From Nonomuraea zeae (GTDB lineage Bacteria; Actinomycetota; Actinomycetes; Streptosporangiales; Streptosporangiaceae), in assembly GCF_005889725.1 (NCBI RefSeq), contig NZ_VCKX01000036.1, forward strand, positions 1-64,000: a stretch of DNA of 64,000 nucleotides, written 5' to 3'. Within the stretch, counting starts at the first letter, position 1. The number at the start of each line of letters is the position of its first letter. The notes below the pieces were generated by a model. The model worked only from the letters and a program-made list of their open reading frames with translations, had not been told where the DNA came from and ran no database searches. A program made the translations under genes and the position numbers. Positions 53,746 to 62,148 of the stretch are shown in pieces.

Positions 53746-54285
53746 GTGGTGGATTGGTGGGCAAATCTACTTCAGGGCGCGCTGAGCGCCGTCATCGGGG
53801 GTGTCGTCGCAGCCCTCACGGCATGGGCTGTCGTGAGGCTTTCTGGTCAGCAAGCCCACCGGCAGTCCTTACGAATCGAGGCCAGAGCGTCAGCGAGAGA
53901 ACTCATCCTCGCGACTCTGACGTTGAACCAGCAGGTGATCGTGCTATGGAGGCGAAGCGGAAGGATCAAGCGCCAGCAGTGGCTGATGGAACTGGACCAT
54001 GCCACCACAGGGTTCTTTTTAAATTTCGTGATGCATGAGGCAACGATCACAGCCGTCGATCCGGTCTTTTCCCAGCGGCTTTCGGAGATCCGGGAAGGGC
54101 TTTCGGAGTGGCGGATGTCGGTGCGTGGTCCGTGGTCGTACACGAGAGAGGAACGTCGTGAGCATCGCAGGCTCATCAACCAGGCACCTCTCGATCCGGA
54201 CAGGGCAAGACCTCAGTTTGAGGTGCTCACGGGTGCCTTGTTGCAAGAGCTGATGGCGTGGCTGAAAGTCCCCGAGAACCAGTGA
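53746..54285 (+). CDS. Membrane-anchored protein of unknown function
   Basis: 179 residues from GTG 53746. One N-terminal transmembrane helix (LLQGALSAVIGGVVAALTAWAVV) then a cytoplasmic part with ASARELILATLTLNQQVIVLWRR and EERREHRRLINQ. Base composition is lower in GC than the rest of the window. No recognised domain. The following 54286-54431 shows nothing. Confidence 0.6.
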   Translation: MVDWWANLLQGALSAVIGGVVAALTAWAVVRLSGQQAHRQSLRIEARASARELILATLTLNQQVIVLWRRSGRIKRQQWLMELDHATTGFFLNFVMHEATITAVDPVFSQRLSEIREGLSEWRMSVRGPWSYTREERREHRRLINQAPLDPDRARPQFEVLTGALLQELMAWLKVPENQ

Positions 54286-54431
54286 CAGATGTATGTGCGT
54301 GATCACAAGGCGTCCTCTACGACAACCGTCGTCGAAGTTCGTCTCCCGCTCGGCCGTGTCCCACTCAATTCTGGTGGTGTCGTGGAGTTCTGTGCGCCCG
54401 CAGACCCGCCTGCTCGTCCGTAGCCGGAGTC

Positions 54432-54896
54432 TCATTCGTGGGGGAGCAGGTAACGCCACGAGAGCGCGAGGTGCTTCCCGGCTGAGGTGCGATAGACGTG
54501 CCAGGACCCGCCTCCTGGTATCAGCCGGGCGATCGCATGTGCCTTGTTGCCCTTGTAGTCCTTGCTCCCCGAGCGCGCTTGCGTCTCGGGTGGCAGGGAG
54601 ACGTCCCCCGGCAAGGGCGTGGCACTCGTCGCAGGGGTCGTGACCTGTTCGGCGGACAGCCGTACGCGGTCGGTGGAGTAGTCCCGGCCCTGTGCGGCGA
54701 CTCGGTCGGCCAGGTGAGCGAGGCGGTCGCGGGCGGTGACGAGCGCGGCGTCATAGCTGGCCGTGCCGTGTGCTCTGCGCACTACGAGCGTCCGGCCGCT
54801 TGTGCTCTGCACTACGAGCGTCCGGCGTCCGCTACCGGCAGGTGGTTCGCCGTCGACGGACGGCTCCATGCCGAGGAGCCCCGGTGAGGCCGGCAC
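54432..54896 (-). CDS. Hypothetical protein with a small repeat
   Basis: 154 residues. N-terminal GRRTLVVQSTSGRTLVVRRAHG arises from a direct DNA repeat of about 25 bp (54769-54796 and 54800-54826). The C-terminal part has GSKDYKGNKAHAIARLIPGGGSWHVYRTSAGKHLALSW, which looks folded. It is last of a leftward three-gene string with the GAF-like membrane protein. Unknown function. Confidence 0.5.
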   Translation of the reverse strand: MPASPGLLGMEPSVDGEPPAGSGRRTLVVQSTSGRTLVVRRAHGTASYDAALVTARDRLAHLADRVAAQGRDYSTDRVRLSAEQVTTPATSATPLPGDVSLPPETQARSGSKDYKGNKAHAIARLIPGGGSWHVYRTSAGKHLALSWRYLLPHE

Positions 54897-54900
54897 GGCG

Positions 54901-55125
54901 TCACCCGTGGCTGACGCGGCTCACCCTTCGCAGTTGCCAGCGGGCGAGCAGCCCCTCGAGGCGCGGGCGTTTGGCCTCGAGGTCGGCCATGTTCTCGGCG
55001 TGTCGTTCGACGGCTTGGAAATACTTCTCAGGTGGAAGGTCGCCGAGAATGACTCGTTCGGCGGATTCGACCAGATTGTCCTGCGTAAGCGTTGGATCTT
55101 TCGCACGCTGATCTCTGTCGGGCAT
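54901..55125 (-). CDS. Small hypothetical protein
   Basis: 74 residues from ATG 55125; a further 20-residue extension to 55185 is open and would overlap the next gene. MPDRDQRAKDPTLTQDNLVESAERVILGDLPPEKYF, then AENMADLEAKRPRLEGLLARWQ, mostly helical. Unknown family, probably cotranscribed with its neighbours. Confidence 0.5.
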   Translation of the reverse strand: MPDRDQRAKDPTLTQDNLVESAERVILGDLPPEKYFQAVERHAENMADLEAKRPRLEGLLARWQLRRVSRVSHG

Positions 55126-55168
55126 CTGCGAATCCTCCCAGGATTGGTTACCTGCTGCTATGACGGTC

Positions 55169-55984
55169 TCACACTTGGTGTGCATGTGCCAGTCCTGCGG
55201 CGAGAACGCCCGCCAGCAGTCTCAGGGTTTCGCCGTCCGATTTGCCGAAAGCGAATTTTTCCGGCGAGGTGACCACGAGAACGCCCCAGCGTGCCGCGTC
55301 GGAGTTCGAGCCGAGGCCGACGGTCGCCGCCATGCTGCTCCGGTAGGTGTTGTTACCGACGAACAAGGTCCCCAATGGGGATTCGGAGTTCTTGATGTCA
55401 TCCTCGATCAGCACCTGCATGGGCGGGTCGTAGGTGTTGGAGGCGAAATGTGCAAAGTTGTGATCGCGGGGGCCGCCCATGCCGATTTCCAGGCGCGGTG
55501 AACTCCGTCCTGTCATGCTCCAGGTGTCACGGAAAAGGCGCAGCAGGTCTTTCTGGTCGGCGACATAATACGCCGCGTGCACCTCGTCGCGATTCTTCAC
55601 GTACCCGCACATCTGGCGGGCGGTGGTAAGGACGTTCCGCACCAGCGAGTCTATTTGGCCGACGGCGGAGCCGGGCTCCAGGCGGCAGATCCGTCCCAGT
55701 TCGAGCAGCACGGGCAGGCCGCCGCCGGACAGGGTCTTGGCCATTCTCTGTGCTGCGTCTTTGTACTCCCCGGCCTGCGACTGGCGCAGCCAGGCCGAAA
55801 GGCCGGCCAATGTTGTGCAGCAGCACAGCAGGCCGATGAGATATCCGCGGACGGTGCCCGTGACAATCCCGGTCGCAACGCCGAGTAATGGCGTCGCCAG
55901 CGCGAGAGTGAGTGAAGCTGGGAGGTTGAGCAGCCATTTCTCGAAGAGCTGGCGTATAGCTAGACGGCGCCGTCTTGTAGTCAT
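55169..55984 (-). CDS. Two-helix membrane protein with GAF-like sensor domain
   Basis: 271 residues from ATG 55984. TTRRRRLAIRQLFEKW is basic; two helices follow (LPASLTLALATPLLGVATG and GYLIGLLCCCTTLAGLSAW). The soluble part from about 120 has a GAF-like strand order: EVHAAYYVADQK, FASNTYDPPMQVLIED, GTLFVGNNTYRSSMAATVGLGSN and RWGVLVVTSPEKF. This looks like a membrane sensor without an output domain. The AT-rich stretch 55985-56340 holds its promoter and no gene. Confidence 0.62.
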   Translation of the reverse strand: MTTRRRRLAIRQLFEKWLLNLPASLTLALATPLLGVATGIVTGTVRGYLIGLLCCCTTLAGLSAWLRQSQAGEYKDAAQRMAKTLSGGGLPVLLELGRICRLEPGSAVGQIDSLVRNVLTTARQMCGYVKNRDEVHAAYYVADQKDLLRLFRDTWSMTGRSSPRLEIGMGGPRDHNFAHFASNTYDPPMQVLIEDDIKNSESPLGTLFVGNNTYRSSMAATVGLGSNSDAARWGVLVVTSPEKFAFGKSDGETLRLLAGVLAAGLAHAHQV

Positions 55985-56340
55985 GTACCTGCCGTTTACG
56001 TGAGATCCACCGATGAGAATCCGCCTCCGGTGGCTGATAGCGTATCGGGACAAGCCTCACCAAGTCGGCTCTTCACGTGAAGTGATGAAAATGTTACGCA
56101 TAGCGAAGGTCGAAAGAAATGCGTTCTGTCCAAAAATTTCCATTATGGGTAATCTAATAGGGGCACGGACTGGACGCCCGTAAAGGGATTAGAGGTCGGC
56201 CTTGAATTCGCGCTGACGTTCATCTCGCTCCCGCAGGAGGCTGACCGCGTTCCGAACGTCGATCGCGCGGGAGGCCTGCCCCTGCCTTCCGCGCGATCGC
56301 CGAAATCCGATATGTCAGACTCTGGACAGCACGACCTTGC

Positions 56341-57078
56341 CTATGACGATGGAGGTGGCGCCATTTCGCACCGGGGAGTGCGCGGGTAGGAGGGCGGCTC
56401 GTCCGGCCGCGGGATCTCGTGGCCGCCTTGTTCCAGCCTGAAGGGCGGGTAGGCGTCGGTCATGAGGGTCGCGTACGCCACCACCCTGAGCGCCCAGCGG
56501 TTCATGCCGAGTACGAGGTCGAAGACGCCGCGCGGGTAACGGCCGGTGAACAGCAGGCAGAGGGCGGCGATGAGGACGAGCAGGCCGATGAGGCCGCCCC
56601 AGTCCAGTGTGTAGAGGACGCCACCGCCGTCGGGCAGGTCGCTGCCCCACGAGATCGCGCTGCCGCTGGTGAACAGGCTCACGATGAGGTAGTGCGGGAT
56701 GGCCAGCAGCCACCACTTGATGAGCACGAGGCCGCGCGAGAGGTGTTCGGGGTAGTCGATGTCGAGCGTGGCGGGGTAGCCGGGGGCCGGGCCGAGGGTG
56801 AACGGCGGGTAGCGGTCGGTGCCCAGGGCGCCGTAGCTGTAGTAGGCGACCCGCCAGGTCCAGCGCAGCACGCCGAGGTTGAAGTCGAACAGCGCGCGTG
56901 GGTAGCGGCCGGTGAACAGGATCGCGAAGAACGCGATGACGGTGAGGACGCCGAAGGCGATCCACAGGAAGCCGAGCACGATGTAGTGGGGGATCGCCAG
57001 GAACCATTTGACGATCCAGAGGCCCCGGTTCAGCGGCTCCTCGAGCCGGGCCTCGACCCGTACGGGATAGGTCCTCAT
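56341..57078 (-). CDS. DUF4389 membrane protein with duplicated module
   Basis: 245 residues with about four to six helices. Two copies of the same module: [18 protein letters not shown]...[12 protein letters not shown], then [19 protein letters not shown]...[12 protein letters not shown], each ending [16 protein letters not shown]-like. DUF4389 proteins are common in actinobacteria and unknown in function. A DosR-like box lies 37 nt upstream. Confidence 0.83.
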   Translation of the reverse strand: MRTYPVRVEARLEEPLNRGLWIVKWFLAIPHYIVLGFLWIAFGVLTVIAFFAILFTGRYPRALFDFNLGVLRWTWRVAYYSYGALGTDRYPPFTLGPAPGYPATLDIDYPEHLSRGLVLIKWWLLAIPHYLIVSLFTSGSAISWGSDLPDGGGVLYTLDWGGLIGLLVLIAALCLLFTGRYPRGVFDLVLGMNRWALRVVAYATLMTDAYPPFRLEQGGHEIPRPDEPPSYPRTPRCEMAPPPSS

Positions 57079-57114
57079 TCCTTCAGCGCACCACCGCGGC
57101 GCAGCGTCCGCCTG

Positions 57115-57130
57115 AGGGCGAAGGTCCTGA
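57115..57130. promoter_or_regulatory. DosR/DevR-like box upstream of DUF4389
   Basis: AGGGCGAAGGTCCTGA; the reverse strand reads TCAGGACCTTCGCCCT. It fits the GGGAC-CTTCG-GCCCT pattern found repeatedly to the right. Confidence 0.45.
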
Positions 57131-57185
57131 CTCGTACGCCGATGGGCCCGGCTTCATGACAGCCACGGCACCGGATCCCTGCTCG

Positions 57186-57881
57186 TCACCTCGCCCAGTC
57201 CGAGTCGTCGTGCTTCCAGCTGAGCTTGTCGATGACGTCGACCACGCCGTCCACCCGGCCGGCCATCCGGAGAGCGATCCGGGCATCACTTCGGCGGTCC
57301 ATCCAGCCGCTGAGCGTCACGACGCCGTGGTCGGCCTCCACCCTGATGCCGAGCGTCTCCACCCAAAGAGAGCGTTCCAGTACGTCCTCGCGGATGGTGC
57401 GGACGATGTCGTCGTCGGGGCGGACGAACACCTTCAGCAGGTCACGCCGGCTGACGATGCCGAGCAGGGTGTTGTCATCAGCGGTGACGATGAGGCGTTT
57501 GACGCCCTGCTCGTCCATTTTGCGGGCGGCCGCCACGACGGACGCGGTGGCAGGGATGGTGATGGCAGGCGTGGTCATCAGCTCGGCGGCGGTGTCGCCG
57601 TCGGCCTTGCGGCGTACGTCCGCGCCTTCCGGGGACAGCCGGTGGCGCAGCCTGGTGCGCAGAGGCGGCCGGTAGCCCTCCCCGTAGTAGAGCTCACGGA
57701 ATTCCTCCTTGCACAGCAGATCGGCCTCGGAGATGACGCCGAGGACGTGGCGGGCGTCGTCAACCACGGGGACCGCGCTGACGGCGCGGTCGATGAGCGC
57801 TTCGGCGATGTCCTTGAACGGAGTGGCCTCATGGACCGAGAGGACCTCGCGGGTCATGACCTCGTTGACGGTGACGTACAT
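57186..57881 (-). CDS. CBS-pair + BON domain protein
   Basis: 231 residues. Two CBS motifs: VNEVMTREVLSVHEATPFKDIAEALIDRAVSAVPVVDD and AAELMTTPAITIPATASVVAAARKMDEQGVKRLIVTADD. A C-terminal BON domain (LWVETLGIRVEADHGVVTLSGWMDRRSD) is membrane- or ligand-binding. CBS-BON proteins are frequent members of DosR-like dormancy regulons; the AMP or related nucleotide they sense is unknown here. Confidence 0.92.
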   Translation of the reverse strand: MYVTVNEVMTREVLSVHEATPFKDIAEALIDRAVSAVPVVDDARHVLGVISEADLLCKEEFRELYYGEGYRPPLRTRLRHRLSPEGADVRRKADGDTAAELMTTPAITIPATASVVAAARKMDEQGVKRLIVTADDNTLLGIVSRRDLLKVFVRPDDDIVRTIREDVLERSLWVETLGIRVEADHGVVTLSGWMDRRSDARIALRMAGRVDGVVDVIDKLSWKHDDSDWAR

Positions 57882-58071
57882 CGTGCTCCTCCTTCGGGTC
57901 GTGCCGTCATCGCATCGCCGCCCGCGCCGGCGGGGTAGGGGCGGAGGTCCCGCTGTCCGGGTGCCATTCGTCAGGCCCAGGAGTCCGGTGACCCAGAGTG
58001 CTGGGCGCCGCCGTGCTCACCCGGCGGCTGCGCGGTCTGGGCCGGAGCGGGAGCCGGAGGGCGCGAGGGCC

Positions 58072-58088
58072 AGGGACCTTCGGCCCTA
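58072..58088. promoter_or_regulatory. DosR/DevR-like box in the CBS-DoxX gap
   Basis: AGGGACCTTCGGCCCTA, a clear dyad GGGnC...GCCCT. It sits in the 592-nt gene-free gap (57882-58473) between the CBS-BON and DoxX genes; the gap contains two boxes and no other gene. Confidence 0.55.
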
Positions 58089-58361
58089 CCCCCTGGCCTC
58101 CGGCGTTTGTGATCATGGAATCAGACACCCGCCGAGGTGCGAGATATCGGCCCATCCCTGAGACGGTTCCGGCCCCGGCGCCGAATCGGTGGCAGCGACT
58201 GAGTGACCGGTCGTCATGATGGCGAGCCCGGTAGGCCGGGCGGACCGCCCCTTCCACCCGGTGGGTGTCTTCGCTCGCTGCGCCGGCCGACGCGGCACTG
58301 ACCACCGACCGGCCATCGACCTCATGCTCATCCGGGACCGTCTGTACGGCCGCGCATTCGA

Positions 58362-58378
58362 GGGGACGAAGGTCCCGG
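58362..58378. promoter_or_regulatory. Second DosR/DevR-like box, upstream of DoxX
   Basis: GGGAC-GAAG-GTCCC (58363-58376) is a perfect dyad, about 100 nt before the DoxX start. Confidence 0.55.
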
Positions 58379-58473
58379 TGCCACGGGCCGTACGGCTCTG
58401 CTGCCGGGGCCGTGCGGGCGGTGTGCTTGGAGCGAGAAGAAAACGGCGAATCATCCGTGAAAGGGGAGGCGTC

Positions 58474-58998
58474 ATGGCCGCCACCGGTAGCAGGACCGTC
58501 ATGGGGACCGGCGCGATCGCCGCTCGCCGGCCCGTCGATTACGTCTGGGCGGCCGCGCGGATCGCGATCGGCTGGATCTTCCTGTGGGCGTTCCTGGACA
58601 AGACGTTCGGCTGGGGTTTCGCCACCCCCGCCAACCGGGCCTGGGTCGAGGGCGGCAGCCCGACGACCGGGTTCCTCAAGGGCACGGGCGAGAACGCGCT
58701 GGGCGGCTTCTTCTCCGGCCTGGCCGGGCAGGGGTGGGTGGACTGGCTGTTCATGGCCGGCCTGCTGGGCATCGGCCTCGCGCTCGTCCTGGGCGTCGGC
58801 CTGCGGATCGCCGCCGTCACCGGCACCGCGATGCTGGTCCTGATGTGGGCGGCCGAGCTGCCCCTGGCCAACAACCCCTTCCTGGATGAGCACCTCATCT
58901 ACTCCATCGTCCTCATCGGCCTGGCCCTGGCCGGCGCGGGGACCACGCTGGGGCTGGGCAACCTGCCCATCGTCCAGCGCACCCCCTGGCTTAAGTAG
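58474..58998 (+). CDS. DoxX-family membrane protein
   Basis: 174 residues from ATG 58474 (AGGGGAGG before it). About four helices: YVWAAARIAIGWIFLWAFLDKTFGWGF, then GWVDWLFMAGLLGIGLALVLG, AVTGTAMLVLMWAAELP and LIYSIVLIGLALAGAGTTLG. DoxX-like proteins are linked to thiosulfate or quinone metabolism and to redox-stress complexes. Location among DosR-like boxes suits a hypoxia or redox role. Confidence 0.86.
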   Translation: MAATGSRTVMGTGAIAARRPVDYVWAAARIAIGWIFLWAFLDKTFGWGFATPANRAWVEGGSPTTGFLKGTGENALGGFFSGLAGQGWVDWLFMAGLLGIGLALVLGVGLRIAAVTGTAMLVLMWAAELPLANNPFLDEHLIYSIVLIGLALAGAGTTLGLGNLPIVQRTPWLK

Positions 58999-59011
58999 CG
59001 CGAACGATCAG

Positions 59012-59043
59012 ACGCCCGCCTCCGCAACGCCGGAGGCGGGCGT
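59012..59043. terminator. Terminator after the DoxX gene
   Basis: A 13-bp perfect stem ACGCCCGCCTCCG (59012-59024) and CGGAGGCGGGCGT (59031-59043) with loop CAACGC. Lies between convergent DoxX and the acyl-CoA synthetase fusion. Confidence 0.75.
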
Positions 59044-59142
59044 TCGGCTTGCCCCGGGAAGCGCAGGCCGTCCCGCGAGCACCAGCGATCACTTCCTGGG
59101 ACGGGCGATCAACGACGAGCGTGCCAAGGCGCGGCTGCCGGG

Positions 59143-61734
59143 TCAGCGCAGATGCCGGAGCAACGGCGAGGGCGTCGGCGGGCACGGCGCGATCCGGATC
59201 CGGGCGTCCACCGTGGTGGCGCCGTCCGGCGTGACGATGACCGGGTTGAGGTCGAGCTCGGCCACCTCGGGGAGGTCGTCGAGCAGCCTGCCGATCCGTT
59301 CGAGCTGTTCGGCCAGGGCGGCGACATCGAGGGCCGGGGAGCCGCGGTAGCCGTGCAGCAGCGGGGCACAGCGCAGCTCGTCGATCATGTCGCGGGCATC
59401 GGTGACCGGCGGGACCCGGAAGGCGCGGTCGGCCAGCAGATCGGCCGTCACCCCGCCCATCCCGACCATGACCAGCGGGCCGAACGCGGGGTAGTTGACC
59501 CCACCGACGATGATCTCGACCCCGTTCGGCACCAGGGGCTGGACGATGGCGGCGGTCATCTCCCCGCCGATGCGCGCCGACATCTCGGCGTAGGCGTGCC
59601 GTACCTCCTCCGGGGTGCGGAGGCCGAGCCGGACGCCGCCGACCTCGCTCTTGTGCACCGGGCCGACGGCCTTGAGCACCACCGGCGACCCGACGGTCCG
59701 GGCGGCCTGGGCGGCGGCCTCAGGGCCGTTCACTTCGACGGACTCCACCAGCGGCACCCCGTAGCAGCGCAGTAGCCGGGCGGCGGCCGTGGGGGAGAGC
59801 CAGCCGCCGCCGGGGTGCTCGGCCAGCTCGGCCTGGGCGATCTCGCGTGCCGTCCGGTCGTCGGACCGCGGGGCCGGCGTGACCGGCTGAGCAGGGCGAC
59901 TCCGCCGTTCGGCGTAGTGCACGACGTGGGCGAGGGCATCGACGGCCTGCTCGGGAAAGGCGTAGCTGGGGATGCGGCCGTCGATCAGGCCGTCGTGGCC
60001 GATCACGCAGGCCAGCACGGTCTTGTCCGTGGTCTTGGCCGCGCCGGCGATGGCCTGACGGGTCTCCTCCAGCCCTGAGCCGAACGGCGGGGTGTAGACG
60101 ACGAGGACCACGTCCACCTCGGGCGAGGCGGCGAGCTTCCCCACCGCGGCGCCGATCTCCGCCGCGCTCGCGGCGGCGGTGAGGTCGATCGGGTTGCCCA
60201 GCGCGGCGGCGGGCCGGGCGTTCAGCAGGCCGGGCGGCAGCTCCGGGACGGTCAGGCCGCGGCGCTCGCAGGCGTCGGCGGCCATCGCCTGGGGGCCGCC
60301 GGAGTTGCCGACGATGGCGACTCGGCGCCCCTTCGGCAGGGGCTGGGCCGCGAGCAGCTTGCTGGTGTCGATGAGGTCGGGCACGCTGTCGAGCCGGATC
60401 ACGCCGGCAGCGCGAACCAGCGCGTCCACCGCGACGTCGGGAGTGGCCGCGGCGGCGGTGTGCGAGCGCACGGCCCGGTCACCCGCGCCGCCGCGCCCGC
60501 TCTTGACCAGCAGGACCGGCTTGCGGGCGGTGACCCGGCGGGCGATCCTGGCGAACTTGCGCGGGTTGCCGAACGACTCCAGATAAAGGGCGATCACGTC
60601 GGTGCCGGGGTCGTCCTCCCAGTATTCGAGGAGGTCGTTGCCACTGACGTCGGCCTTGTTGCCGACCGAGACGAAGGAGGAGACGTTCAGGCGTTCCAGC
60701 AGCGCCGCCCCGATCGCGCCGGACTGGGACATGAGCGCGATACGTCCCTGGACCGGGTGATGCGGCAGGAAGCTGGCGTTCAGCCGCGCCGCGGTGTTGA
60801 CCACGCCCAGGCAGTTCGGGCCGACGAGCCGCATCCCGGCCGAGCGGCAGATCTTCAGCAGCTCCGACTCCGAGCTTCGCTTGCCGGTCTCCGCGAACCC
60901 GGAGGTGAGCACCACCAGCCCGGTCACTCCGGCCTGCGCGCAGTCGTGAGCCACCTCCAGGACGTGCTCGGCGGGGACCGCCACGACGGCCAGGTCCACG
61001 CCGGCGGGCACCTTGGCCTGGCAGGGCAGGCCGGCCACCTCGGTGGCGTTGGGGTTGACGGCATACAGAGGTCCGGGGAAGCCGCCGTCGAGAAGGTTGC
61101 GCAGGACCTGGTGCCCGATCGAGCGCTCGTTGCGGCCGGCGCCGATCACGGCCACCGAGCGTGGGGTGAGTACTCGGCTCAGGGACGCCCGTCCGGCCTC
61201 GTGGTCGCGGGATTCGATGCTCTCCCGCAGCCGGGCCGTCGGCTCGGCGGCGATGGCGACGTGCAGGGTGCCGCCCTCGAAGCGCTGGGTCACGTCCAGG
61301 CCGATGTCGCGCAGCACCCGGATCATCGGACGGTTCTCGGCCAGCACGTCGGCCACCAGCTCACGTACCCCGTGACCGGCCGCGTCCAGGGCGGCGTGCT
61401 CCAGCATCAGCGTGCCGAGCCCGTGCCCGTGGACGGCGTCGTCGATGAGGATCGCGAGGTCGGCCCGGCCGTCGGCGAGGGGGAGGTATTCGGCGACCGC
61501 GACCAGCCGATCGTGCATGCCGGCCACCAGGGCATGACCGTCGTACTCGTCGCTCGTGACGCGGTCCATGTACGCGTGCGCCGTCGCCCGGCCGCCGGTG
61601 AAGAAGCGCAGGTACGCCGAGCGTTCCGACGAGCGGTCCACCAGCTCGTGCAGGCTCCGCCGGTCCTCCGGCCGCAGCGGGCGCACGTGCGCGATGTTGC
61701 CGTCGCGCAGCAGTACGTCGTATCCCTCGGGCAC
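59143..61734 (-). CDS. GNAT acetyltransferase / ADP-forming acyl-CoA synthetase fusion
   Basis: 863 residues from GTG 61734 (GGGGGAG before it). The N-terminal ~170 residues are a GNAT domain (HVRPLRPEDRRSLHELV, VHGHGLGTLML). The rest is an acetate-CoA ligase (ADP-forming): CoA-binding domain RSVAVIGAGRN, succinyl-CoA-synthetase-like part with GPNCLGVVNT and MSQSGAIGAALL, phosphohistidine loop region, and a C-terminal ATP-grasp (VVLKAVGPVHKSEVGGVRLGL). In relatives (Pat-type proteins) the two parts acetylate and control acyl-CoA synthetases; an acyl-CoA ligase gene is next door. Confidence 0.92.
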   Translation of the reverse strand: MPEGYDVLLRDGNIAHVRPLRPEDRRSLHELVDRSSERSAYLRFFTGGRATAHAYMDRVTSDEYDGHALVAGMHDRLVAVAEYLPLADGRADLAILIDDAVHGHGLGTLMLEHAALDAAGHGVRELVADVLAENRPMIRVLRDIGLDVTQRFEGGTLHVAIAAEPTARLRESIESRDHEAGRASLSRVLTPRSVAVIGAGRNERSIGHQVLRNLLDGGFPGPLYAVNPNATEVAGLPCQAKVPAGVDLAVVAVPAEHVLEVAHDCAQAGVTGLVVLTSGFAETGKRSSESELLKICRSAGMRLVGPNCLGVVNTAARLNASFLPHHPVQGRIALMSQSGAIGAALLERLNVSSFVSVGNKADVSGNDLLEYWEDDPGTDVIALYLESFGNPRKFARIARRVTARKPVLLVKSGRGGAGDRAVRSHTAAAATPDVAVDALVRAAGVIRLDSVPDLIDTSKLLAAQPLPKGRRVAIVGNSGGPQAMAADACERRGLTVPELPPGLLNARPAAALGNPIDLTAAASAAEIGAAVGKLAASPEVDVVLVVYTPPFGSGLEETRQAIAGAAKTTDKTVLACVIGHDGLIDGRIPSYAFPEQAVDALAHVVHYAERRSRPAQPVTPAPRSDDRTAREIAQAELAEHPGGGWLSPTAAARLLRCYGVPLVESVEVNGPEAAAQAARTVGSPVVLKAVGPVHKSEVGGVRLGLRTPEEVRHAYAEMSARIGGEMTAAIVQPLVPNGVEIIVGGVNYPAFGPLVMVGMGGVTADLLADRAFRVPPVTDARDMIDELRCAPLLHGYRGSPALDVAALAEQLERIGRLLDDLPEVAELDLNPVIVTPDGATTVDARIRIAPCPPTPSPLLRHLR

Positions 61735-61946
61735 GGCGCTCCCCCTCACGTAGTGCCCCGGCTCTGAGGGTGCCGGGCGGAGGGACAGCAGATCGAGCCT
61801 GACGACCCCAGCGTAAAGGCCGGAACTCCCTGACGCCGAACACCTCGTCGCGCTCGCCGTGGTCACCTCGCGGGGGCGGGCCACGGCCCCGCCCGCCGGC
61901 CGGCCACCGTGCGTTCGCTCCGGATCAGGCACAACGGCGGCCGGCT

Positions 61947-61963
61947 CGGGACCTTCAGCCCTG
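61947..61963. promoter_or_regulatory. DosR/DevR-like box between divergent GNAT-ligase and acyl-CoA ligase genes
   Basis: CGGGACCTTCAGCCCTG follows the pattern of the other boxes. It sits in the 414-nt gap 61735-62148, which shows no gene, and could serve either divergent promoter. Confidence 0.5.
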
Positions 61964-62148
61964 TGCGCTCCACGGGCCACGGATGACGCTGAGAGCCAAC
62001 CGGCACGTACGCAGGCCGGCGACGGACCTGGCCGATCGCATGACCCCGCCGCGTCCCCGGGCCCGTTCGGCCGCGAAGGACCGCGCGACGTTCTCCGGCC
62101 CAGACGAAGGCGGTGGAGCGGCGCCCGGTCTGATCGAAGGAGAGATCC

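Noticed and set aside
53746-55984. Anti-phage defence system
   Set aside because: No nuclease, cyclase, SIR2, TIR, kinase or effector motif could be recognised; only a GAF-like domain and membrane helices.
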